A DNA stretch of 64,000 nucleotides from Rhodoferax sp. U11-2br (GCF_018619435.1 NZ_JAHFZF010000021.1:17811-81810), one strand, 5' to 3'; positions 34,771-44,069 are shown, counted from the stretch's first letter. Notes: generated by a model not told the origin, from the letters alone. Program-made: numbers and translations.

Positions 34771-35835
34771 ATGTTCATGAACAACTATTCCAAAAATCTT
34801 CGACACCGGCCATGGTCCAAGCTGTTCTTGGTCGTGGCTGGCTTGGTAGCCATCGTTGCGGCCATTGTGTTCGGTATCGCGGTGGGTGAAACCCCCATTC
34901 CCATCGATGTGGTCTACCACGTGCTGAGCAATCGGCTGCTCGACACCGCATTCCCGGTGGTTCCTATCGACAACGGCATTGTCTGGAACTACCGGTTGCC
35001 TCGCACCTTGGTGGCCGCATGTTGTGGTGCCGGGCTGGCCATCTCAGGGGTGATCCTGCAGTCCCTGCTGCGCAATGCACTGGCTGAACCTTATTTGCTG
35101 GGCATCTCCGCAGGGGCCTCGACCGGGGCGGTGCTGGTAGCGATTGTGGGTGTGGGCGGGGGTCTGGTGTCGATGAGTGTGGGCGCCTTTTTGGGTGCGG
35201 TACTCGCTTTTGCACTGGTGGCCTTGTTAGCGCACGCAGCAGGTGGTGATGGCCTGCGCAACGGTAGCCAGATTGTGCTGGCGGGTATCGCCGGTTCTCA
35301 GCTTTTTAATGCCTTGACCTCGCTGATCATCACCAAGTCCGGCAGTGCCGAGCAGGCACGCGGCATCATGTTCTGGCTGCTGGGCAGCCTGAGTGGTGTG
35401 CGCTGGGGAGATGTTGGGTTGGCCTTTCCAGTTGCGTTATTCGGCTGCTGCGTCTGCCTGCTTCAGGCTCGGGCGCTGGATGCCTTCATTTTTGGCACCG
35501 ATTCGGCGGCATCGCTGGGGATTGCGGTACGGCGTGTGCAGCTGACCATGCTGCTGGTGGCCGCTTTGATGACTGCGGTGATGGTGTCGATCGTCGGCGC
35601 CATTGGTTTTGTGGGCCTGGTGATCCCGCATACCGCACGCATGATGGTTGGTGTGCGCCACCAGGTGCTGATTCCAGCCAGCATGTTTCTGGGGGCGGTG
35701 TTCCTCATCGTTGCGGACGTTGCTGCACGTGTTCTGATCCCCGGCCAGGTGCTTCCCATCGGGGTGATCACCGCCTTGGTCGGTGCGCCGGTGTTCGCGG
35801 TGATGCTGCTCAAAAATGGGAGGCGACGCGCATGA
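34771..35835 (+). CDS. ABC importer permease, FecCD/BtuC family
   Basis: 354 residues with about ten membrane helices, typical of BtuC/FecCD permeases: NYRLPRTLVAACCGAGLAIS, then SGVILQSLLRNALAEPYLLG, ISAGASTGAV, and VGFVGLVIPHTARMM near the C-terminus (here AIGFVGLVIPHTARMMVG). It lies between the binding protein and the ATPase and overlaps the ATPase start by 4 bp. The ATG at 34777 is an alternative start. It should import the same corrinoid-type ligand. Confidence 0.93.
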   Translation: MFMNNYSKNLRHRPWSKLFLVVAGLVAIVAAIVFGIAVGETPIPIDVVYHVLSNRLLDTAFPVVPIDNGIVWNYRLPRTLVAACCGAGLAISGVILQSLLRNALAEPYLLGISAGASTGAVLVAIVGVGGGLVSMSVGAFLGAVLAFALVALLAHAAGGDGLRNGSQIVLAGIAGSQLFNALTSLIITKSGSAEQARGIMFWLLGSLSGVRWGDVGLAFPVALFGCCVCLLQARALDAFIFGTDSAASLGIAVRRVQLTMLLVAALMTAVMVSIVGAIGFVGLVIPHTARMMVGVRHQVLIPASMFLGAVFLIVADVAARVLIPGQVLPIGVITALVGAPVFAVMLLKNGRRRA

Positions 35836-36629
35836 CAGTCACCTCAATCCATAACGTGGGGCAACAGCTGGTTCTGGAGGCACGCGAGGTCAGTTGGCGG
35901 GTGCGGGGTGCCAGACTCGTCAACGAGATCAGTCTGGCACTGCATGCCGGTGAAATGTTGGGGCTGATCGGCCCCAACGGCTCGGGCAAATCCAGCCTGT
36001 TGCGCCTGTTGGCAGGCGTGACCGAGCCGACGCAAGGCAGCATTCTGATTGAAGGCCAGCCCATGCGGCAGATGGCTCGCCGCTTGGTGGCTCGCAAACT
36101 GGCCTTGGTGTCGCAGATGGCCGATACCAGCGACGCGATCACCGTGCAGGATGCGGTGGAGCTTGGGCGCACACCGTGGTTAAGTGCCTGGCAGACCTGG
36201 TCCCAGCGTGATGACGACATCGTGGATGAAGCCTTGGCGCTGGTCAGCATGCAGGACAAGCGGGATCGCCAGTGGAGCACTCTTTCGGGTGGGGAGCGTC
36301 AGCGCGCCCACATCGCACGCTCCTTGGCACAACAGCCGGGCATCCTGCTGCTCGACGAGCCCACCAACCACCTTGACATCCACCAGCAGCTCTCTCTGAT
36401 GCACCTGATCCGCAGTCTGCCGGTGACCACGGCCGTGGCCATCCATGACCTGAACCATGCGCTGCTGTGCGACAGGTTGGCCGTCTTGCACGAAGGTCGG
36501 CTGATCAGGCTGGATGTACCGGAAAAGATATTGGTGCCATCGCTTCTGGAGGAGGTGTTCAAAGTGGGGGTCAGTGAACTGATCGACCCAAGCGACCAAG
36601 CGCGCGTGCTGCGTTTTATGCCGCTTTGA
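35832..36629 (+). CDS. ABC importer ATPase, FecE/BtuD family
   Basis: 265 residues. Walker A is GLIGPNGSGKSSLLRLLAG, the signature is LSGGERQRAHIARSLAQQ and Walker B is ILLLDEPTNHLDIHQQL, followed by the switch His in AVAIHDLNHALLCDR. These are the FecE/BtuD features. The start is coupled to the permease by ATGA overlap. It ends 34 bp before the pseudoazurin gene. Confidence 0.95.
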   Translation: MTVTSIHNVGQQLVLEAREVSWRVRGARLVNEISLALHAGEMLGLIGPNGSGKSSLLRLLAGVTEPTQGSILIEGQPMRQMARRLVARKLALVSQMADTSDAITVQDAVELGRTPWLSAWQTWSQRDDDIVDEALALVSMQDKRDRQWSTLSGGERQRAHIARSLAQQPGILLLDEPTNHLDIHQQLSLMHLIRSLPVTTAVAIHDLNHALLCDRLAVLHEGRLIRLDVPEKILVPSLLEEVFKVGVSELIDPSDQARVLRFMPL

Positions 36630-36663
36630 CCTATGACGGATTTTTGAAGATAAGGACATTGCT

Positions 36664-37116
36664 ATGCAAATGAGAAAACTGTTTTCTTTGGTGTTTGCCG
36701 CATCGGTTTGGCTTGTGTCGCCCAGTTGCACTTGGGCTGAAACCTATCAGGTGAAGATGCTCAACCGAAACCATACCGGACCCATGCCTTTTGAGGCTGA
36801 CTATCTGAAGCTCAAGTCAGGTGACAAGGTCCAGTTCCTGGCGTCCAACATCGGCCACAACGCCGCCAGCATTGTGGGCATGATGCCAGAGGGCGCCAGC
36901 CCGTTCAAAGGCAAAGTCAACGAAGAAATTCTCGTGGAGTTCACCAAGAAAGGGTTTTACGGGATTCAGTGTGTACCGCACTACGGCATGGGTATGGTCA
37001 TGCTGGTCCAGGTGGGTGACGCCAGCCTGGATGAGCTGGTGATCCCCGATGCGGTACCTGACGCTGCCAAAAAACGCTTCCAGAAAATCATCGAACGCGC
37101 CAAGGCGAAAAAGTGA
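36664..37116 (+). CDS. Pseudoazurin (periplasmic type I copper protein)
   Basis: 150 residues: signal peptide to about residue 25 (ending CTWA-ET), then a cupredoxin fold. The type I copper ligands are visible: His65 in NIGHNA, Cys103, His106 and Met111 in the CVPHYGMGM loop, with the Cys+3 and Cys+8 spacing of pseudoazurin. It carries single electrons, classically to nitrite or nitrous oxide reductase, or from other donors. AAGGA precedes the ATG. It lies directly after the riboswitch-controlled importer and may share its transcript; no denitrification gene is in the window. Confidence 0.9.
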   Translation: MQMRKLFSLVFAASVWLVSPSCTWAETYQVKMLNRNHTGPMPFEADYLKLKSGDKVQFLASNIGHNAASIVGMMPEGASPFKGKVNEEILVEFTKKGFYGIQCVPHYGMGMVMLVQVGDASLDELVIPDAVPDAAKKRFQKIIERAKAKK

Positions 37117-37267
37117 GGCGACGCAAGGCGCCATGCTGATCTACGCACAGTGTCTTGGGCATTCAAACGGGCAATGTGTCGATGGCAGCCAAAACCTTCA
37201 TACACGTGCTGCAAAATAGGGTGGTGTTGCCCCCTATTGACTGCCGCCCTCTTTGCCCACCAACCCC

Positions 37268-38617
37268 ATGAGCCTGCCCTTCAACTTCACCTTTGTCCCC
37301 TGGTTTCGGTCCGTCGCCCCCTACATCCACAAGTTCCGCCACCAGACCTTTGTGGTCGGTGTCTGCGGCGAAGCCATTGCGGCGGGCAAGCTGCCTAACT
37401 TGGCGCAAGACCTGGCGCTGATCCAGAGCATGGGCGTGCGCATCGTGCTGGTGCACGGCTTTCGACCGCAGGTAAACGAGCAGCTCAAGGCCAAGAACCA
37501 CTCACCCAAGTATTTCAAGGGCATCCGTATCACCGACGAGGTGGCGCTGGACTGTGCCCAGGAAGCCGCAGGCCAATTGCGTTACGAGATTGAAGCGGCG
37601 TTTAGCCAAGGTCTGCCCAACACACCGATGGCAGGGGCCACGGTGCGGGTGATTTCCGGCAATTTTTTGACGGCGCGCCCGGTCGGCATTGTGGACGGGG
37701 TGGACTTCCAGCACTCGGGCGTGGTGCGCAAGATCGACACGGCGGGCATCACCCGCTCGCTTGACATGGGTGCGCTGGTGCTGATGTCGCCGTTCGGCTT
37801 CTCACCCACCGGTGAGGCCTTTAACCTGACCATGGAAGAAGTCGCCACTTCGGTGGCCACCGCTCTGCAAGCCGACAAGCTGATTTTTGTGACCGAGGTG
37901 CCGGGGATTGCCACCGACGTGCGACAGCCGCTCAGTGAAGACAACCCGATTGACACCGAATTGCCGCTGGACACCGCCGAGAAGCTGCTGGCCGACCTGC
38001 CCAGTGCCGACAAACCCACCGACACCGCGTTTTACCTGCAGCATTGCGTCAAGGCCTGCAAAGGTGGTGTGGAGCGCAGCCACATCATCCCGTATGCGGT
38101 GGACGGCTCGATCCTGCTCGAAGTCTATGTGCACGACGGCATCGGCACCATGGTGGTGGATGAAAAACTGGAGAGCCTGCGTGAAGCCACGGTGGACGAC
38201 GTGGGTGGCATCTTGCAGCTGATCGAGCCGTTCGAGAAAGACGGCACCCTGGTCAAACGCAGCCGCACCGAGATCGAGCGTGATGTGGGCCTGTACACCG
38301 TGATCGAGCACGACGGTGTGATCTTTGCCTGCGCCGCCCTGTACACTTACCCCGAGGAACGCACCGCCGAGCTCGCCGCACTGACCGTGTCGCCCGATGT
38401 ACAAGGCCAGGGGGATGGTGACCGGGTGCTCAAACGCATCGAACAACGCGCCAAGCTGGCCGGGCTGGACAGCATTTTTGTGCTCACCACCCGCACCATG
38501 CACTGGTTCATCAAACGTGGTTTTGTCCAGGTCGACCCCGACTGGCTGCCCGATGCGCGCAAACGCAAGTACAACTGGGACCGCAAAAGCCAGGTGCTGG
38601 TGAAAAACATCCTTTAA
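37268..38617 (+). CDS. argA: N-acetylglutamate synthase ArgA
   Basis: First enzyme of arginine synthesis, 449 residues. N-terminal amino-acid-kinase-like domain (FVVGVCGEAIAAGKLPNLAQ, RIVLVHGFRPQVNEQL, and the adjacent FLTARPVGIVDGVDFQHSG, KADKLIFVTEVPGI type strand) and C-terminal GNAT acetyltransferase domain (about 300-449: LAALTVSPDVQGQGDGDRVL). The GNAT acetyl-CoA loop reads QGQGDGDR. Start at ATG 37268; an in-frame ATG at 37253 is also possible. It is well away from argD-argF on the map. Confidence 0.95.
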   Translation: MSLPFNFTFVPWFRSVAPYIHKFRHQTFVVGVCGEAIAAGKLPNLAQDLALIQSMGVRIVLVHGFRPQVNEQLKAKNHSPKYFKGIRITDEVALDCAQEAAGQLRYEIEAAFSQGLPNTPMAGATVRVISGNFLTARPVGIVDGVDFQHSGVVRKIDTAGITRSLDMGALVLMSPFGFSPTGEAFNLTMEEVATSVATALQADKLIFVTEVPGIATDVRQPLSEDNPIDTELPLDTAEKLLADLPSADKPTDTAFYLQHCVKACKGGVERSHIIPYAVDGSILLEVYVHDGIGTMVVDEKLESLREATVDDVGGILQLIEPFEKDGTLVKRSRTEIERDVGLYTVIEHDGVIFACAALYTYPEERTAELAALTVSPDVQGQGDGDRVLKRIEQRAKLAGLDSIFVLTTRTMHWFIKRGFVQVDPDWLPDARKRKYNWDRKSQVLVKNIL

Positions 38618-38706
38618 CGCACGACCTGCCGCCACCCAGCACAGATTTTGCTTCTGTCACCCTAGCTGCCTGCGGGCACCCGTTTCCAACACAACAGAAA
38701 GCAAAC

Positions 38707-39411
38707 ATGAGTTCTCTCAACTTCATCGGCGGCGAAAAAGGTGGCGTCGGAAAATCGGTGCTGGCGCGTCTGCTGGCGCAGTATTTCATCGACAAAGAGC
38801 AGCCTTTTGTCGGCTTCGACACCGACCGCTCGCACACCTCGTTCACTCGTTTTTACGCCGACTACGCCAGCCCGGTGGTGGTTGACAGTTATGAAGGGCT
38901 GGACGCGATTGCCAGCGCGTTTGAAAGTGCCGATACCACGGGTGCACCACCCCGTGTGGTGGTGGATCTGGCCGCGCAGACCGCTGCGCCCCTGGCACGC
39001 TGGATCAAGGACTCGGACGTGTTTGCGGTGCTGGCCGACATGGGCATCACCGTCAATTTCTGGCATGTGGCCGATGCGGGCAAGGATTCGGTGGACTTGC
39101 TGGGCCGCTTGTTGAGCACCTATGAAGCGGGGCCCAACTACATCGTGGTAAAAAACCACGGGCGTGGCGCAGACTTTTCACAGCTCGACAGCTCCCCCGC
39201 ACTGGAAACCGCACTGTCGCGTGGCGCCAAAGTCATCAGCCTGCCCGCGCTGCATGAGGCCAGCATGCGCAAGATTGACCGCCAGAACGCCAGTTTTTGG
39301 GCAGCCATCCACAGCAAGCCTGAGGCAGATGCACTGGGCCTGCTGGAGCGCCAACGTGTCAAGTCCTGGCTCAAAAAATCGTACGAAGGTTTTGACAGCC
39401 TGAGTTTGTGA
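38707..39411 (+). CDS. ParA-like P-loop ATPase of unknown role
   Basis: 234 residues of the ParA/MinD-type fold, with a deviant Walker A NFIGGEKGGVGKSVLARLLA (the KGGxGKS motif), a second Asp in FVGFDTDRSHTS, and VVVDLAAQ as the third motif. No DNA-binding domain and no ParB partner are nearby, so it is not a chromosome-partition pair. The gene follows argA by 89 bp and is followed by a palindromic repeat. It resembles the small ParA-like proteins carried on plasmids and by betaproteobacterial chromosomes, but I cannot name its job. Confidence 0.8.
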   Translation: MSSLNFIGGEKGGVGKSVLARLLAQYFIDKEQPFVGFDTDRSHTSFTRFYADYASPVVVDSYEGLDAIASAFESADTTGAPPRVVVDLAAQTAAPLARWIKDSDVFAVLADMGITVNFWHVADAGKDSVDLLGRLLSTYEAGPNYIVVKNHGRGADFSQLDSSPALETALSRGAKVISLPALHEASMRKIDRQNASFWAAIHSKPEADALGLLERQRVKSWLKKSYEGFDSLSL

Positions 39412-39449
39412 CATAACTGCGGCCATGCGGACGCGCAGTTTTAGAGGCG

Positions 39450-39497
39450 TTTAGGCCTCTAGCCCTTGTCAAAAAACGGGTAGTAGCTACAAATCAG
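39450..39497. repeat. Dispersed palindromic repeat (intergenic)
   Basis: TTAGGCCTCTAGCCCTTGT, a loop, an imperfect right arm ACGGGTAG and TAGCTACAAATC. The left half is a perfect family match; the right arm is eroded. It is between the ParA-like gene and the small Cys protein gene, which converge. Confidence 0.7.
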
Positions 39498-39547
39498 GTA
39501 GCAAACCATTCACCGAAGCACACGGGCTGCTGGGCAGCCCGGCGGCT

Positions 39548-39805
39548 TCACTCGGCAGATGGTTTTTTGTTGGCTTCTTCCAGAGCCAGGTCAAGCGCCT
39601 TGCAGGACGGTGAACACACCGCCTGAGACTTGCCGAGGATCTTCTTGGAAACCATCTGGGAACGGGCGCGGTGTTTGCCACATAAAAAACACGACATCGT
39701 GGCAGCGCCAAAGGAAGTGGCCGCCGTGAACGGGGAGCCCGACACTTTGGATTTGTAACGCAGGCCATCGGCCACGATTTTGGTTTTGGTATCTGCTTTT
39801 GCCAT
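39548..39805 (-). CDS. Small conserved protein with Cys pairs, possible zinc-binding, 85 aa
   Basis: From the ATG at 39805: MAKADTKTKIVADGLRYKSK, then MSCFLCGKHRARSQMVSKK and AVCSPSCKALDLALEEANKK. The CxxC and CxxxC pairs about 22 residues apart suggest a treble-clef or zinc ribbon. The open frame runs far upstream to 40483 but that part overlaps yggX and is a shadow. I do not recognise a named family. Confidence 0.65.
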   Translation of the reverse strand: MAKADTKTKIVADGLRYKSKVSGSPFTAATSFGAATMSCFLCGKHRARSQMVSKKILGKSQAVCSPSCKALDLALEEANKKPSAE

Positions 39806-39889
39806 AGGGCTGGATTTTACTTCAGTGTGCGGCCCAAGCCAAAACCTTGCTAAAGTTGACACTTTTGACAGTACACACAAAGGTAAACC

Positions 39890-40162
39890 ATGGCGCGCAC
39901 GGTGAAATGCATCAAATTGGGGATCGAGGCCGAAGGGCTTGACTTTGCACCTTATCCCGGTGAACTGGGCAAACGGCTTTGGGAAAACGTCAGCAAACAA
40001 GCCTGGGCCGACTGGCTCAAGCACCAAACCATGCTGGTCAACGAAAACCGCCTGAACCTGGCCGACGCCCGCGCCCGCCAATACCTGGCGCGGCAAATGG
40101 AAAACCACTTTTTTGGTGAAGGCGCCGACGCCGCACAAGGTTTCGTTCCCCCCAAGGCGTGA
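39890..40162 (+). CDS. yggX: Fe(2+)-trafficking protein YggX
   Basis: 90 residues, the standard YggX sequence: [72 protein letters not shown]. The single conserved Cys near the N-terminus is present at residue 7. It protects Fe-S clusters and handles labile iron. It is 49 bp upstream of mnmC on the same strand. Confidence 0.97.
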   Translation: MARTVKCIKLGIEAEGLDFAPYPGELGKRLWENVSKQAWADWLKHQTMLVNENRLNLADARARQYLARQMENHFFGEGADAAQGFVPPKA

Positions 40163-40211
40163 CATCACGTCCCACGCATCAGCCTGAAAACGCTGCTGTG
40201 TCCCCCAGCCC

Positions 40212-41975
40212 ATGACATCTGACTGGTTGGGTTTGCCACGCTGGCAAATACTAGACACCTGCTTTAAGGACGGGCTGGGTTTTCTGAGAACCTGGCACAC
40301 CTGGCAACAAACCACCGATCGGCCCCGGATGCTGCATGTGGTGGCCCTGTGCCCCAGCGCCCCCACCCCCGAAACACTGGTACAGGCCTGCGGCAACGAT
40401 GCGGCCCTGTTGCCGCTGGCCCACGAGCTCATCGGGCACTGGTTTGGCCTCTTGCCCGGTTTCCACTTTTTTTTGCTGGCCAAGGGTCAAGTGACTTTGA
40501 CACTGTGTGTCGGTGATGCCTTGCAGGCCCTGCGCCAGCACGCGTTTTTGGCGGATGAGGTGTGTGTGGCGCTGGATGCGCCTAAACAGCCCGGTGAGTT
40601 CGACGCCCACAATCCCTGGGCCATCAAGGCCCTGGCACGCTGCTGCCGGCGCGGCACCACCCTGTATGCTCATCTGCCCACAGGCACCGACGCATCGGAC
40701 CTGCACCAACAGCTGTGCTCCAGCGGCTTCGCCGTCAGCGACAACAGCACGGACGCCGAAAGACAGTTTCAGGCACGTTTTGACCCACCCTGGCCCCTCA
40801 AAACCAGCCGACAAAACCACAGCAGCGCCCTGCCCGTTCAGCGCTGCGCGGTAGTGGGTGCTGGCCTGGCTGGCGCCAGTGTGGCGGCGGCACTGGCCCG
40901 ACGCGGCTGGCAGGTGTTGGTGTTGGACGCCGCGCCAGCCCCGGCAGCAGGAGCGTCGGGTTTGCCGGTGGGCCTGGTGGTGCCACATACCTCCAGCGAC
41001 GACTGCCCACTGTCGCGTCTGTCGCGCGCCGGTGTGCGCCTCACCCTGCAACAAGCCCGGCAACATTTGCAGCTAGGCACACAGTGGGCGGCAACCGGTG
41101 TGCTGGAGCGGCAGGTGGGTGGCACACCGCAGTTGCCCAGCCACTGGCCACCCGAGGGGCAGGACTGGTCGATTTCTGCCCCCGACAAGCTGGCCGATGG
41201 CCCGGGTCTGTGGCACCCACAGGCCGCCTGGATCCAACCCGCCGCGCTGGTGTCGTCCTGGCTCAAGCAGCCCGGTGTGAGGTTTCAGGGTGGCGCCAAG
41301 GTGTGCCATCTGCAACACACCGACGGTGTCTGGCAGTTGCTGGATGAGACGCAGCGTGTGTTGTGTTGTGCCGAACGTGTGGTGTTTGCCAATGCCGGTG
41401 CAGCGCGCCCGCTGCTGGACAACTTGGCCCACAGCCATCCCGATCTGTCATCACAACTGCAGCACCTGCCGACCACCCAGGGCATGCGGGGTCTGCTGAG
41501 CTGGGCGTTGCACAGCGATTCGACTGCGCACCAGGCAGTTTTTCCGCCCTTTCCAGTCAATGGCTTCAGCGGCCTGGTGCCGAACGTGCCCACCGATGCC
41601 GGTCCAGCCTGGTTCATGGGGTCGAGCTACCAGCCAGAGCAGCAGTTGGAACGCCCGGATGCCGACAACCATGTGCGCAATTGGGAGCATCTGAATGAAC
41701 TGTTGCCAAGTCTGGCAGGGCCCCTGGCCGCCAGCTTTGCCTCGGACAAGCTGCAAACCTGGAAAGGCACACGGTGTATCAGCGCCGACCGCCTGCCACT
41801 CGTGGGTCCACTGGAGGCAGGGGAGCAACCCAGCCTGTGGCTCTGCGCCGCGCTGGGGTCACGCGGCCTGAGTTTTTCGGTGTTGTGCGCCGAGCTGCTG
41901 GCGGCCCAAATGGGCGCCGAACCCCTACCTGTGGAGGCCAAGCTGGCCAAGGCACTTCACGCGCTGCGCGGCTGA
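40212..41975 (+). CDS. mnmC: MnmC-type tRNA U34 modification protein, FAD domain intact, methyltransferase domain degenerate
   Basis: 587 residues in the two-domain MnmC layout. In MnmC the C-terminal FAD domain removes the carboxymethyl group of cmnm5(s2)U34 and the N-terminal domain methylates the product to mnm5(s2)U34. The FAD domain (from about residue 213) is well preserved: CAVVGAGLAGASVAAALARRG, SGLPVGLVVPHTSSDD, and late GTRCISADRLPLVGPLE. The N-terminal part keeps the shape (FLRTWHTWQQ; LCVGDALQAL) but the SAM-binding loop, normally ETGFGTGLNFL, reads DTCFKDGLGFL, and the DGFSP-type motif reads DAPKQP. Start at 40212, following yggX. Confidence 0.88.
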   Translation: MTSDWLGLPRWQILDTCFKDGLGFLRTWHTWQQTTDRPRMLHVVALCPSAPTPETLVQACGNDAALLPLAHELIGHWFGLLPGFHFFLLAKGQVTLTLCVGDALQALRQHAFLADEVCVALDAPKQPGEFDAHNPWAIKALARCCRRGTTLYAHLPTGTDASDLHQQLCSSGFAVSDNSTDAERQFQARFDPPWPLKTSRQNHSSALPVQRCAVVGAGLAGASVAAALARRGWQVLVLDAAPAPAAGASGLPVGLVVPHTSSDDCPLSRLSRAGVRLTLQQARQHLQLGTQWAATGVLERQVGGTPQLPSHWPPEGQDWSISAPDKLADGPGLWHPQAAWIQPAALVSSWLKQPGVRFQGGAKVCHLQHTDGVWQLLDETQRVLCCAERVVFANAGAARPLLDNLAHSHPDLSSQLQHLPTTQGMRGLLSWALHSDSTAHQAVFPPFPVNGFSGLVPNVPTDAGPAWFMGSSYQPEQQLERPDADNHVRNWEHLNELLPSLAGPLAASFASDKLQTWKGTRCISADRLPLVGPLEAGEQPSLWLCAALGSRGLSFSVLCAELLAAQMGAEPLPVEAKLAKALHALRG

Positions 41976-41980
41976 GCAGC

Positions 41981-42949
41981 TCAGCGCTCCTTGCTGTAGG
42001 GAATACCCAGCGCTTTGGGCGGAATGGACTTGCCAATAAAGCCCGCCAGCAACACCACCGTCATCAGATAAGGCAAGGCCTGAATGGCCTGCACCGGCAC
42101 CTCACCCATGCCCGGCAGATGCACGCCTTGCAAGCGGATGGCCGCCGCATCCAGAAAACCAAACAACAGGCAAGCCCACAGCGCCTTCACCGGGTGCCAG
42201 CGGCCAAAAATCAGTGCGGCCAGCGCCATGAAACCACGCCCGGCGCTCATATTCTGTGAAAAACTGGCACTTTGCGCCAGCACCAGGTAACTGCCAGCCA
42301 GACCACACAGGATGCCATTCAAAGTGAGTGCGGTGTAACGCAGGCGTATCACCGAGACACCGGCGGCGTCCACCATCTGCGGGTTCTCACCCACGGCACG
42401 CAGGCGCAAACCAAACCGGGTGCGGAACAAGCCCCACCACAACACCGGCACCAGCAACAAGGCCAGGTACACCAGCGCGTTGTGCCCCAGCAGACCATCA
42501 CCAAGCACCTTGCCCACCAGCGGCAGGCCATGCATCGCCTCGGCCAGACCCGGCCACAACGCCTGGATACGCACCGCGTCACTCACCGGCGGTGTCTGGC
42601 CACCCTGATGAAACCAGGCTGTACCCAGCACAGCGCTGAGGCCTGCAGCAATGATGTTGATAGCAACACCGGACACCACCTGGTCCCCCTTGTGGCTGAC
42701 ACAGGCCAGACCGTGCACCCAGGACAAGGCCACAGCAACAGCCATTGCCGCCAGAATCGCCAGGGTCATTGAGCCAGACACCGCACCACAAGCACCGGCG
42801 GCAAAGGCCGACAACAGCATCTTGCCTTCCAGGCCGATGTCCACCACGCCCGAGCGCTCCGACAACAGACCCGCCAGCGCGCAAAAAATCAGCGGGGTCG
42901 AGACCCGCAGCGTGGACGCCAGCATGGCGCTGATCAGAGCTTCATCCAT
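41981..42949 (-). CDS. ABC transporter permease, BMP/nucleoside-type, second permease
   Basis: 322 residues with about eight to ten membrane helices. The start MDEALISAMLASTLRVSTPL, the stretch SERSGVVDIGLEGKMLLSAF and GVSVIRLRYTAL place it in the BmpC/YufQ-type nucleoside permeases. Its beginning overlaps the upstream permease gene end by 8 bp. It is the last gene of the four-gene transporter cluster. The open frame upstream of 42949 is inside the previous gene and is not used. Confidence 0.9.
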   Translation of the reverse strand: MDEALISAMLASTLRVSTPLIFCALAGLLSERSGVVDIGLEGKMLLSAFAAGACGAVSGSMTLAILAAMAVAVALSWVHGLACVSHKGDQVVSGVAINIIAAGLSAVLGTAWFHQGGQTPPVSDAVRIQALWPGLAEAMHGLPLVGKVLGDGLLGHNALVYLALLLVPVLWWGLFRTRFGLRLRAVGENPQMVDAAGVSVIRLRYTALTLNGILCGLAGSYLVLAQSASFSQNMSAGRGFMALAALIFGRWHPVKALWACLLFGFLDAAAIRLQGVHLPGMGEVPVQAIQALPYLMTVVLLAGFIGKSIPPKALGIPYSKER

Positions 42950-44069
42950 GGCTGGCTCCTGTGTTGGTTTTGCTGGCCCCGGCTTGGCCGAACCAACCCA
43001 GCAATCGCGCCAGGATCGGTGCAATCACATAGGTCATGGCGCCCGAAAACAGCACAATGAAACCCTGCAGCATCACCACCATGTCACGGCTGAAGTCCTG
43101 CACCTCAAAAGCCACCTCGGCACCGCCCTGGAACAAGGCGCCAAACAACAAACTGGCCAGCACAATGCCCAGCGGGTGGTTGCGCCCCATCAGCGCCACC
43201 GCAATGCCGGTGAAACCCGCACCACTCACAAATTCCAGAATCAGCTTGCCGCTGACACCGGCTACCTCGTTCATGCCCACCAGTCCGGCCAGCGCACCCG
43301 AGATCGCCATGGCCATCACCACCTGATGGCGGGACTTGATACCCGCATATTCCGCCGCGCCCGGGCTCGACCCGACTGCACGCAGCCGGTAACCAGCGCG
43401 TGTGCGCCACAAAAACAGGTAAACGGCCACCGCTGCGAGTGCCGCCAGCAGCACACTCAGGTTCAGCGGAGAGGAAGGCCAGTCGATGCCGATGTGGCGC
43501 AGCACCTCGTGTATCGCCGGCAACTTGGCCGAGGGCGAAAACGCCACACTCTCGGGCGACATCTCTCCCTTGGGCCGCAAATGGTTCACCAACACATACA
43601 CCAGCACCGTGCTGGCGATGAAGTTGAACATGATGGTGGTGATCACCACATGGCTGCCCCGGTAGGCCTGCAAGTACCCCGGCACCGCCGCCCAGGCCAT
43701 ACCGAACAAGGCTCCTGAGAGCATCATGATCGGCAGCATCAGCCAAGCCGGCAAAAATGCCGACCACCACAGCGCCACCAGACCGGTGCCCAGCCCACCC
43801 ATGATGGCCTGGCCTTCACCACCGATGTTGAACAGCCCCCCATGGAAAGCCACCGCCACAGCCAGCCCGGTGAAGACAAAGGTGGTAGCGTAGTAGAAGG
43901 TGTAGCTGATGCCGCGTGCGGTGCCAAAAGCGCCGTACACCAACACCTGGATCACCTCCCACGGGTCTTGGCCCACCAGCGCCACCACGGCACCCGCAGC
44001 CAGCAACGCCACCAACAAACTCACCAGCGGCAACAGCACCAGATCAGCCCAACGCGGCAACGTGTTCAT
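42942..44069 (-). CDS. ABC transporter permease, BMP/nucleoside-type, first permease
   Basis: 375 residues with about ten membrane helices, of the YufP/BmpC branch: FHGGLFNIGGEGQAIMGGLG near the first third and GSSPGAAEYAGIKSRHQVV later. The ATG at 44069 overlaps the stop of the ATPase gene (ATGA), so I prefer it to the GTG at 44078. It works with the next permease to form the membrane channel of a nucleoside-type importer. Confidence 0.9.
   Translation of the reverse strand: MNTLPRWADLVLLPLVSLLVALLAAGAVVALVGQDPWEVIQVLVYGAFGTARGISYTFYYATTFVFTGLAVAVAFHGGLFNIGGEGQAIMGGLGTGLVALWWSAFLPAWLMLPIMMLSGALFGMAWAAVPGYLQAYRGSHVVITTIMFNFIASTVLVYVLVNHLRPKGEMSPESVAFSPSAKLPAIHEVLRHIGIDWPSSPLNLSVLLAALAAVAVYLFLWRTRAGYRLRAVGSSPGAAEYAGIKSRHQVVMAMAISGALAGLVGMNEVAGVSGKLILEFVSGAGFTGIAVALMGRNHPLGIVLASLLFGALFQGGAEVAFEVQDFSRDMVVMLQGFIVLFSGAMTYVIAPILARLLGWFGQAGASKTNTGASHG

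Noticed and set aside
36664..37116. Pseudoazurin as a sign of a denitrification cluster
   Set aside because: No nitrite, nitric oxide or nitrous oxide reductase genes are within the window.
38707..39411. ParA-like gene as part of a plasmid or chromosome partition system
   Set aside because: No parB gene or centromere-like repeats are close by, and the neighbours are housekeeping genes.
39548..40483. A 311-residue version of the small Cys protein
   Set aside because: The added residues overlap yggX on the other strand and have no family features; an ATG at 39805 begins the plausible protein.
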